From NCBI GenBank assembly GCA_934446465.1, contig CAKSEF010000052.1, forward strand, positions 1-12,421: a stretch of 12,421 nt of DNA, written 5' to 3'. Within the stretch, counting starts at the first letter, position 1. Each line of letters starts with the position of its first letter. Of the stretch, positions 7,607-12,421 are shown in pieces. The position numbers and the translations under genes are program-made. The notes beneath the pieces were generated by a model. The model was not told where the DNA came from and did not search any database. It was given only the letters and a program-made list of their open reading frames with translations. This stretch comes from an uncultured Oscillospiraceae bacterium (lineage in GTDB: Bacteria; Bacillota; Clostridia; Oscillospirales; JAAYXM01).

Positions 7607-8064
7607 GTTGTTTCTCCTTTCTGCTCTCCCGCAAGCGGACCGAACTCTATAACACCCTCAAGCCCCATTGCTTTTTCTATAAAGCTGTCGAGGCTTATTT
7701 CCATCTTTGCGGTATCCGATGAAATGGTAACGGGCGCCTTTCCGCCTGACGGGATTGATTGATGTATCGTAAGAATATTTGCCCCGTTTTCCGCGAATAA
7801 TCCGAGAATACGGGAAAGAATACCCGGCTCGTCGCGCAGGAGCATGGAAAATGTGATGACTCCGCCCGTTGACATATCGCGGAACGGGGAAATCCAATCC
7901 TTGTATTTATAGAACGCGCTTCGGCTCATTCCCGCAAGGTTCACCGCATCATTTACAGTTTTAGCACGCCCGGAGGAAATATACTCCTTGGCCTCAACCG
8001 TTTTTATCAGAACTTCGGGGAGAGCTTCCGCCCTTACTATATAATATCTGTGCCTGTCTTTCAC
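7594..8064 (-). CDS. ACT domain-containing protein (UPF0735/PheB type)
   Basis: A 156-residue protein with an N-terminal helix-turn-helix-like stretch (about 36-56, TVNDAVNLAGMSRSAFYKYK) and a canonical ACT domain (about 70-140). The latter has RDEPGILSRI at 77-86 and GANILTIHQ at 94-102. ACT domains bind amino acids; this family (Bacillus subtilis PheB is a member) has no firmly established biochemical role. As first gene of the operon before hom and lysC it probably senses an amino acid and acts on transcription or on the enzymes. That role is inference. The start is GTG 8062-8064, 7 bases after AAGGGGG (8072-8078). The TAG stop (7594-7596) lies inside the hom gene. Confidence 0.92.
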   Translation of the reverse strand: MKDRHRYYIVRAEALPEVLIKTVEAKEYISSGRAKTVNDAVNLAGMSRSAFYKYKDWISPFRDMSTGGVITFSMLLRDEPGILSRILGLFAENGANILTIHQSIPSGGKAPVTISSDTAKMEISLDSFIEKAMGLEGVIEFGPLAGEQKGETTWQK

Positions 8065-8110
8065 GAAATATCCCCCTTACAAGGTCATTTGTTTTCTCAG
8101 CACGGATATT

Positions 8111-8139
8111 ATGATACCACACTTTCCCCCGTAATGCAA
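8111..8139 (-). promoter_or_regulatory. Sigma-A-type promoter of the ACT-hom-lysC operon
   Basis: On the minus strand TTGCAT (8134-8139) and TATCAT (8111-8116) are separated by exactly 17 bases. The predicted start near 8104 gives a leader of only about 40 bases before the GTG. That is too short for a T-box or a lysine or threonine attenuator, so control is more likely by a DNA-binding regulator or by enzyme feedback. Confidence 0.75.
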
Positions 8140-8187
8140 GCTTTTACGGAAGTTTTTTGTTTTTTGTTTAATTCTGTGAAAAAACCC

Positions 8188-8216
8188 TTTTATTTACATA
8201 GGTGTTGTTGTATAAT
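8188..8216 (+). promoter_or_regulatory. Candidate promoter of the ytvI-like gene
   Basis: A consensus TATAAT lies at 8211-8216, with TTTTAT at 8188-8193 as a weak -35 at 17 bases. The site is divergent from the amino-acid operon promoter about 50 bases away. I looked for a sporulation-sigma alternative here and found none that fits well. Confidence 0.5.
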
Positions 8217-8236
8217 GTACCATGAGGTGAAGCTTT

Positions 8237-9331
8237 ATGCCGGAAAACAGACATTTGCGCTTTTTCGTTTATATGCTGTACAGTGCTCTTGCAATATTTC
8301 TCGTATGGCTCATATTTAAATATGCGCTCGGTATTCTCGCACCGTTTATAATCGCCTTTATTTTTTCACGTCTCATAGAAAAGCCGGTTGAACTTTTCGT
8401 AAAAAAACTCAAGTTCCCGCGCCCGCTCGCGAGCGCCGTTTTTACTATACTGTTTTATGGTGTAATCGGAACGCTCCTCTACTTCGGAATATCAAAGCTT
8501 TTTAACGCGCTTATCGCACTGTTTGATATATTGCGCGGGCTCGATGTTAATGCGCTTGTCGACAAGTTGAACGGAATGTTCGTGGATGTCCTCTCTAAGC
8601 TCCCTCTCGAGGCTCAGGATTTTATTTACGGCAATGCCGAGAGATGGCTTTCTGAAATAGTTTCCGCGCTGAAAAACCTCATAGGCCCCGTTGCCTCGTA
8701 TGCGACGAGCTTTGCAACCTCTCTTCCTTCGGCAATGATTTTCGTTATTGCGGCCATAGTGTCAACCTATTTCTTAAGCTCGGATTACCACAACATAAAG
8801 CATATTATAGCGGAGAAAACACCATTGAAATGGCGACTGCGTTTCCGCCAGACAAAGGAACATGTTTCCGTTACTCTCGTGAGCTATCTGCGCGCGCTGC
8901 TCGTCCTGCTTTGCATAACCTTTGTTGAGCTTTCTCTCGGTCTTGCGATTCTCGGTGTGAAAAATGCTGTTCTGGTTGGTGCGGTTATTGCAATAATCGA
9001 CGCACTCCCGATTCTCGGCACAGGCTGGATTTTAATGCCGTGGGCGGTTATCTGCCTGTTTTCGCGGAATTACTTCCTTGCCATCGGGCTTGCAGTCCTC
9101 TACGGTGTTGTCGTTGTTGTGAGAAATATGATTGAACCGAAAATCGTCGGAAATCATATAGGGCTTCATCCGCTCGTTACACTCTTTTCGATGTATATCG
9201 GACTAAAGCTCTTTGGAATAATCGGTATGTTCATGCCAATACCCGTTGCGCTTGTAAAGCAGTTCTATGAATGGGGATATTTTGACTTCTTCAAGCAGAT
9301 AGCAAAAGAGGACCTCGATTCCCCGAAATAA
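8237..9331 (+). CDS. ytvI: AI-2E family transporter, YtvI-type sporulation membrane protein
   Basis: A 364-residue protein of the AI-2E/TerC-like exporter family (Pfam AI-2E_transport). Predicted membrane segments lie near residues 10-45, 62-85, 150-175, 208-265 and 270-345, with an extramembrane region around 90-150. Conserved features include the N-terminal LAPFIIAF (36-43), SSDYHNIK near 183-190, and the C-terminal IIDALPILGTGWILMPWA segment followed by EPKIVGNHIGLHPL. Length and C-terminal end fit YtvI, a sporulation-associated member in Bacillus subtilis; other family members carry Na+/Li+-H+ antiport or signal export. The substrate is unknown. The ATG at 8237 has GAGGTG (8224-8229) 7 bases upstream. 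It is monocistronic, ended by the hairpin at 9342-9370. Family confidence is high; the specific ytvI label is moderate. Confidence 0.85.
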   Translation: MPENRHLRFFVYMLYSALAIFLVWLIFKYALGILAPFIIAFIFSRLIEKPVELFVKKLKFPRPLASAVFTILFYGVIGTLLYFGISKLFNALIALFDILRGLDVNALVDKLNGMFVDVLSKLPLEAQDFIYGNAERWLSEIVSALKNLIGPVASYATSFATSLPSAMIFVIAAIVSTYFLSSDYHNIKHIIAEKTPLKWRLRFRQTKEHVSVTLVSYLRALLVLLCITFVELSLGLAILGVKNAVLVGAVIAIIDALPILGTGWILMPWAVICLFSRNYFLAIGLAVLYGVVVVVRNMIEPKIVGNHIGLHPLVTLFSMYIGLKLFGIIGMFMPIPVALVKQFYEWGYFDFFKQIAKEDLDSPK

Positions 9332-9332
9332 T

Positions 9333-9377
9333 AAAAAAGCCACCGCCGTAATACTTAAGTATACGGCGGTTTCTTTA
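9333..9377. terminator. Palindromic terminator, copy A of a repeated element
   Basis: Arms ACCGCCGTA (9342-9350) and TACGGCGGT (9362-9370) pair perfectly. After one bulged A an inner TAC-TTAA-GTA hairpin closes. On the minus strand it is followed by six T, making it a strong terminator for the ZIP gene; on the plus strand the tail is weaker (TTTCTTT) for the ytvI-like gene. The core ACCGCCGTAATACT and right arm GTATACGG recur at 10466-10490. Confidence 0.85.
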
Positions 9378-9423
9378 GGCAAGGGAGAGTTGAATTCCAT
9401 GCGGTTCGGCTCTCCTTTGCCTA
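9376..9423. repeat. Unexplained 14-bp inverted repeat between convergent genes
   Basis: Bases 9376-9389 and 9410-9423 form a 14-bp stem with a single G-T wobble and a 20-base loop. The stem reads TAGGCAAGGGAGAG on the left. It directly adjoins the copy A terminator. Neither side has a good T-tail, so it does not look like an ordinary terminator. It lies downstream of both flanking genes. Confidence 0.6.
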
Positions 9424-9459
9424 TGGAGTATAAGCATATAAATTTCGGCAAATTACACT

Positions 9460-10263
9460 TTAGCCGAGCGCAACATCAAGCAGCATCATGAGCGTAAATC
9501 CGAAAACAATTCCCATTGTGGCAAAATACGGGCTTGCCTTCTGGTTCTGCTGACACTCCGGTATAAGCTCATGCACGGCAACAAGAATCATCGCGCCTGC
9601 CGCAAACGCCAAGGCATACGGCAGAATTGTCTGCATACGGACAACCAAAAGCGCACCTATAACTCCCGCTATCGGTTCGACAAGCGCAGATGCCTGACCG
9701 ATTAAAAAGCTTTTTGACATGGAAAAGCCTTCTCGCCTGAGCGGGAGGGAAACTGCCGCACCCTCGGGAAAATTCTGAAGCCCTATTCCGATTGCTATTG
9801 AAACCGCTCCCATCATTGCTTCCGCAGTATACCCTGCACCGCCGAGAGCTCCGAATGCAACTCCTATGGCAAGCCCCTCGGGTATATTGTGAAGAGTGAT
9901 TGACAGCACAAGGAGTATAATCCGATTAAGCTTTTCGGTTTTCGGTGCAGAGTCGTTTCCTATTTTCCTCTGTGCATAAGTAACCGCCTTATCGGATGCC
10001 CACATAAAAAGAGCACCAAGCAAAAAGCCGATTGACGCAACAAGCCATGCGGGGAGCGTTAAGTATTCCTCCGCGCGTTCGATTGCAGGCTGCAGCAGAG
10101 ACCAAAAGCTTGCCGCTATCATAACCCCCGCCGCAAATCCGAGCATGAGATTTAATATCTTTTGATTTGTGTTCTTGAAAAAAATGACCGTCGCGGCGCC
10201 CAATGCTGTTATGAACCATGTTCCGAGAGTAGCAATGAGCGCCATGATGACCGTGCTGTTCAT
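9460..10263 (-). CDS. ZIP family divalent metal transporter
   Basis: A 267-residue inner-membrane protein of the ZIP (ZupT-like) family with about eight membrane segments. The metal-site signatures are HNIPEG at 125-130 in helix IV and NFPEGAA at 164-170 in helix V, with Glu196 and HELIPE at 231-236 also conserved-looking. Members move Zn2+ and other divalent metals (Fe, Mn, Co) into the cytoplasm. The cytoplasmic loop after residue 90 is short and has no His-rich stretch. The ATG at 10261-10263 has GAGGTGG (10268-10274) only 4 bases away, a slightly tight spacing. A dyad at 10272-10290 overlaps this region. It is transcribed alone and ends at the copy A palindrome. The precise metal cannot be told from sequence. 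Confidence 0.93.
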   Translation of the reverse strand: MNSTVIMALIATLGTWFITALGAATVIFFKNTNQKILNLMLGFAAGVMIAASFWSLLQPAIERAEEYLTLPAWLVASIGFLLGALFMWASDKAVTYAQRKIGNDSAPKTEKLNRIILLVLSITLHNIPEGLAIGVAFGALGGAGYTAEAMMGAVSIAIGIGLQNFPEGAAVSLPLRREGFSMSKSFLIGQASALVEPIAGVIGALLVVRMQTILPYALAFAAGAMILVAVHELIPECQQNQKASPYFATMGIVFGFTLMMLLDVALG

Positions 10264-10271
10264 ATGACCAC

Positions 10272-10290
10272 CTCATATATAATTTATGAG
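10272..10290. promoter_or_regulatory. Possible operator dyad upstream of the ZIP gene
   Basis: The arms CTCATA (10272-10277) and TATGAG (10285-10290) are separated by seven A/T bases. The dyad touches the ribosome binding site of the ZIP gene, a place where a metal-responsive repressor could act. It does not match the Zur or MntR consensus that I know, and short AT-rich dyads are common by chance. Confidence 0.25.
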
Positions 10291-10460
10291 GGCAGTGCCG
10301 TTTGAGTGAAAACTCTCGACAAATCAGGTCTATTGTTATAGCCCGAGTTTAAGGAGTATGGCCCTGAAAAACATCCTTTTGGTGAATTTCTTCGGCAAAA
10401 AATTTTGTTTCCATGATGCAAATCAGTTTCGGAAATCGGAGTTTAAGAAAAAGACAAGAA

Positions 10461-10499
10461 AACAGACCGCCGTAATACTGACGTATACGGTGGTCTGTT
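10461..10499. terminator. Palindromic terminator, copy B of the repeated element
   Basis: Arms AACAGACCGCCGTA (10461-10474) and TACGGTGGTCTGTT (10486-10499) pair over 14 positions with one G-T wobble. A bulged A and an inner TAC-TGAC-GTA hairpin follow, the same layout as copy A. On the minus strand it is followed by TTTTCTTG and more T, so it can end CNNM transcription about 75 bases past that gene's stop. Confidence 0.8.
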
Positions 10500-10552
10500 T
10501 ATGAAGTATTTACTTAAAATACGGTTTCAAAACCAATGCTTTCTTATCAGAC

Positions 10553-10576
10553 GGCGGCTAAAGCCGCCTCTTTTTT
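10553..10576 (+). terminator. GC-rich hairpin with a + strand T-tail
   Basis: GGCGGC (10553-10558), loop TAAA and GCCGCC (10563-10568) form a perfect stem followed by C-T-C and T6 on the plus strand. On the minus strand the same hairpin has no T-tail, so its orientation is opposite to the CNNM gene whose stop codon (10575-10577) it touches. No known + strand gene uses it. Confidence 0.6.
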
Positions 10577-11828
10577 ATTCTTCTGCCGCAACGGGTTCGT
10601 TCACGTTCACTTCTATTTCTTCAATCCTGTGCGATTCCGTCTTTCTTACCTTTATGTCAAGGTTTTCGTATGAAAACGAGTCCCCCGCCTTCGGAATTTC
10701 GCCGAGCATATCGGCTGCCCACCCCACAAGCGAAGCTGATTCGGACTCAATCTTAACATCGAAAAACTCGCAAAAATCGTCGAGGTCTATTGACGCATCG
10801 ACGCAGTACAAATTCTCGGAAAGTTTTTTGAAGCTCTCCGTAATCTCGTCGTGTTCATCCCATATTTCTCCGACAAGCTCTTCAAGTATATCCTCCATGG
10901 TTACAATTCCGCACGTTCCGCCGTACTCATCAAGGACAACGGCAACGTGTGTTTTTGATTTTTGAAGTTTCTGAAGGAGCGAATTGATTTTTTCGGTATT
11001 CAGTACGAACAATACGGGCGTTATTATGTCCTTCACGCCGAGGGTTGTAATTCCGCTTCCCGTATAAAAGTTTTTCTGGTGAATTACCCCTGCAATATCG
11101 TCAATAGTATCTCGGTACACAAGAAGCCTTGAATACTTTGTCTTTGAAAACATTTCCGCTATTTCTTCTTTTGACGCATCTGCGGAAACCGCCTCAATGT
11201 CCGTTCTGTGGGTAAGGATATCCTCTGCGGAGCGCTCCGTAAATTCTATTGCGTTTTTTAGAAGTTCACCCTCTTCTTCATCAATACTTCCGTCTTTTGA
11301 TACTTCCTCCACGAGCATCAGGAGCTCTTCCTGAGACATCTTTGTATCCGGATTGAGCCTGAACAGGCGTGAAAGAAGTCTCTTCCAAAGAGAAAAGACT
11401 GCGTTAATCGGGGTGAGAATCCAAATGAGAATGCGTATAATCGGTGCCGAAAACAAGGCGAACCTCTCCGGTGCGTCCTTTGCAAGGCTCTTCGGGGATA
11501 TTTCTCCGAAGATTAGCACCACAACGGTTATTACCACCGTCGATATCGTTGCGCCGATATTTCCGTAAAGCCGAACGAAAAGCACCGTTCCGATTGATGC
11601 CGCCGAAATGTTTACGATGTTATTTCCTATCAGGATTGACGAAATCAGTTTGTCGTAATCCTCCGAGAGCCTGCAAGCAAGCTGTGCGCGTTTGTTGCCC
11701 TTTTCCGCGAGCGTTTTGAGACGCGTCTTGTTAAGCGATGAAAACGCCGTCTCAGTTGCCGAAAAATAGGCAGACATTATGATGAGACCAGTCAAAGCAA
11801 TAATTGCGGTTAATATATTCCCTGTCAT
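10575..11828 (-). CDS. CNNM/CorC (HlyC) family divalent cation transporter
   Basis: A 417-residue protein with the standard order: a CNNM (DUF21) membrane domain (about 1-185), a paired CBS domain (about 205-325) and a C-terminal CorC_HlyC domain (about 335-412). Visible signatures are SATETAFSSLNKTRL at 23-37, IGNNIVNISAASIGT at 67-81, GEISPKSLAKDAPER at 108-122, and YGGTCGIVTMEDILEELVGE at 302-321. Family members export Mg2+ (Bacillus MpfA, human CNNM) or take part in Mg/Co efflux, with the CBS pair sensing ATP-Mg. The older hemolysin label is not supported by function. The ATG at 11826-11828 has AAGGAG (11836-11841) 7 bases upstream. It follows the HAD gene and a small ORF on the same strand with no clear promoter between, so it is probably an operon member. 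Confidence 0.94.
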   Translation of the reverse strand: MTGNILTAIIALTGLIIMSAYFSATETAFSSLNKTRLKTLAEKGNKRAQLACRLSEDYDKLISSILIGNNIVNISAASIGTVLFVRLYGNIGATISTVVITVVVLIFGEISPKSLAKDAPERFALFSAPIIRILIWILTPINAVFSLWKRLLSRLFRLNPDTKMSQEELLMLVEEVSKDGSIDEEEGELLKNAIEFTERSAEDILTHRTDIEAVSADASKEEIAEMFSKTKYSRLLVYRDTIDDIAGVIHQKNFYTGSGITTLGVKDIITPVLFVLNTEKINSLLQKLQKSKTHVAVVLDEYGGTCGIVTMEDILEELVGEIWDEHDEITESFKKLSENLYCVDASIDLDDFCEFFDVKIESESASLVGWAADMLGEIPKAGDSFSYENLDIKVRKTESHRIEEIEVNVNEPVAAEE

Positions 11829-11870
11829 TTTTTATCTCCTTATATTTTTTGTGATGATGCAAAACAGAAA

Positions 11871-11969
11871 CTACAATTTCAGTCTGTTATGCAGAATTTG
11901 CTTATCACAGTGGAGATAATAACAGTATGTATAATTATTACCGCCGTCGTCGCCGCCGTCTCCGTCCAT
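11871..11969 (-). CDS. Small ORF, 32 residues, Asp/Gly-rich head and Tyr/Cys/His tail
   Basis: ATG at 11967-11969 is preceded by AGGAGG 9 bases upstream, and this ribosome binding site directly follows the TAA stop of the HAD gene (11986-11988). The stop is TAG at 11871-11873, 42 bases before the CNNM start. The peptide begins MDGDGGDDGG, then a Tyr-rich segment with CYYLHC (Cys16, Cys21, His20), and ends in a basic stretch, KQILHNRLKL. It has no signal or membrane segment. The gene placement and ribosome binding site look real, but the sequence is too short to judge by composition and I recognise no family. It might be a chance ORF whose ribosome binding site is a relic. A metal-binding role next to a cation transporter is speculation. 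Confidence 0.45.
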   Translation of the reverse strand: MDGDGGDDGGNNYTYCYYLHCDKQILHNRLKL

Positions 11970-11985
11970 GGCAGATGTCCTCCTT

Positions 11986-12421
11986 TTACAGTTTTTTTAT
12001 TATATCGGGTATATCCGACGGTTTGCGGGCAATGTGCCGGATTCCGGCAGATGCCAGAATATTCTCACCGCGAAAGCCCCACGATACTCCTATTATGGGC
12101 ATGTTTGCATTTTTTGCCGTTTCAGCGTCCACCTCCGAGTCGCCGATAAATACCGCCTCGGAAACTGACGAGCCGAGAACCGACAGCGCCTTATATACCA
12201 TATCCGGTGCAGGTTTTTTCGCTGCATCGTCCGAACTGCCGAGGGCAAACGAAACGCAGTCTGAAAAAAACAGCTCCGAAAGCGCGCGGACCGCATCGTC
12301 CTGCTTGTTGGAAACTACTGCTATTTTATATCCGTTCTCCATAAGACCGCGCATCATTTCCGGCACGCCGTCATAAGGCGATGTTTTGTTCGTTTTATTC
12401 TTTTTATAATGCTCCTTAAAC
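11986..12421 (-). CDS. HAD-family hydrolase, phosphoglycolate phosphatase-like (5' end outside window)
   Basis: The open frame runs from the stop at 11986-11988 to the window edge, giving about 144 visible C-terminal residues; the N-terminus with the catalytic DxD nucleophile and most of the cap domain lies beyond 12421. Visible HAD motifs are II (AVVSNK), III (the Lys in AAKKPAPDMVY) and IV (FIGDSEVDAETAKNA). Upstream of the GTG at 12364-12366 the frame continues as KKNKTNKTSPYDGVPEMM, typical of the Gph/PGP cap-to-core junction, so the GTG is not the true start. Members hydrolyse small phosphate esters such as 2-phosphoglycolate or pyrophosphate; the substrate cannot be fixed here. The stop overlaps the ribosome binding site of the small ORF that follows. 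Confidence 0.9.
   Translation of the reverse strand, partial: FKEHYKKNKTNKTSPYDGVPEMMRGLMENGYKIAVVSNKQDDAVRALSELFFSDCVSFALGSSDDAAKKPAPDMVYKALSVLGSSVSEAVFIGDSEVDAETAKNANMPIIGVSWGFRGENILASAGIRHIARKPSDIPDIIKKL

Larger units (their letters stand above)
10264..10574. other. 311-base gap between the ZIP and CNNM genes
   Basis: No convincing protein gene lies here. It holds the ZIP ribosome binding site and a dyad (10272-10290), a weak + strand promoter-like pair (10316-10342), the copy B palindromic terminator (10461-10499), a small AT-rich hairpin with arms GTATTT/AAATAC (10506-10522), and a GC-rich hairpin with a + strand T-tail (10553-10576). A promoter for the ZIP gene must lie here, but I found no clean -35/-10 pair on the minus strand and no known riboswitch. 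Confidence 0.6.

Noticed and set aside
8065..8110. Lysine riboswitch, T-box or attenuator ahead of the amino-acid operon
   Set aside because: The leader after the predicted promoter is only about 40 bases and the hom-lysC gap is 46 bases; neither can hold these elements.
9203..9451. 82-codon - strand frame at the end of the ytvI-like gene
   Set aside because: It runs through the 9376-9423 hairpin and the copy A terminator and then antisense to the ytvI-like gene; there are no family features.
10264..10500. Metal riboswitch (NiCo or yybP-ykoY type) upstream of the ZIP gene
   Set aside because: The minus strand was read for their conserved G-rich junction motifs and none was seen; only short hairpins are present.
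10358..10504. 48-codon + strand frame preceded by AAGGAG
   Set aside because: The ribosome binding site is only one base from the ATG, and the C-terminus is the translation of the copy B terminator palindrome. I keep the region only as a possible transcription unit, not as a protein gene.
12093..12296. 67-codon - strand frame overlapping the HAD gene
   Set aside because: It is an out-of-frame shadow; the HAD frame carries motifs II, III and IV.

Overview
The window looks like chromosomal DNA of an endospore-forming Clostridia (Bacillota). The reasons are strong AGGAGG-type ribosome binding sites on almost every gene, GTG and TTG starts beside ATG, a SipL-like spore-coat morphogenesis protein, a YtvI-type membrane protein, and a stand-alone PfoR/EIIC_2-type membrane protein. 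The genus cannot be named from this sequence alone. No tRNA, rRNA, CRISPR array, insertion sequence or phage gene was seen.

Layout. Positions 19-2779 (+ strand) hold a DUF4091 glycoside-hydrolase-like protein, then an EIIC_2-family membrane protein with its own extended -10 promoter. They end at a bidirectional terminator shared with the next, convergent operon. Positions 5024-2794 (- strand) are a two-gene operon, sipL-like then a TMEM165/GDT1 (Mn/Ca exporter family) gene, with a candidate sporulation-type promoter upstream. Positions 8064-5143 (- strand) are an aspartate-family amino-acid operon: an ACT-domain protein (UPF0735), homoserine dehydrogenase and aspartokinase. It is driven by a clear sigma-A-type promoter and closed by a hairpin terminator. 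Positions 8237-9331 (+) encode a YtvI/AI-2E-family membrane protein, divergent from the amino-acid operon. Positions 10263-9460 (-) encode a ZIP metal transporter. The last block (12421-10575, -) holds a HAD phosphatase cut by the window edge, an uncalled 32-residue ORF with an excellent ribosome binding site, and a CNNM/CorC-type divalent-cation transporter.

How the genes relate. Aspartokinase and homoserine dehydrogenase catalyse two of the three steps from aspartate to homoserine; the ACT protein is probably a small-molecule sensor for that pathway. The lysC gene carries a perfectly spaced internal ribosome binding site that should also produce a separate regulatory beta subunit. Homoserine dehydrogenase has only a degenerate C-terminal ACT region. 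Three unrelated divalent-metal transporters (GDT1, ZIP, CNNM) lie within 9 kb. Two genes (sipL-like, ytvI-like) point to sporulation.

Most of the window is ordinary housekeeping DNA and I see no convincing new multi-gene system. The points most worth a second look are the small ORF at 11871-11969, the internal lysC start, a near-identical palindromic terminator present twice (9342-9370 and 10461-10499), and a possible short + strand transcription unit in the 311-base gap at 10264-10574.
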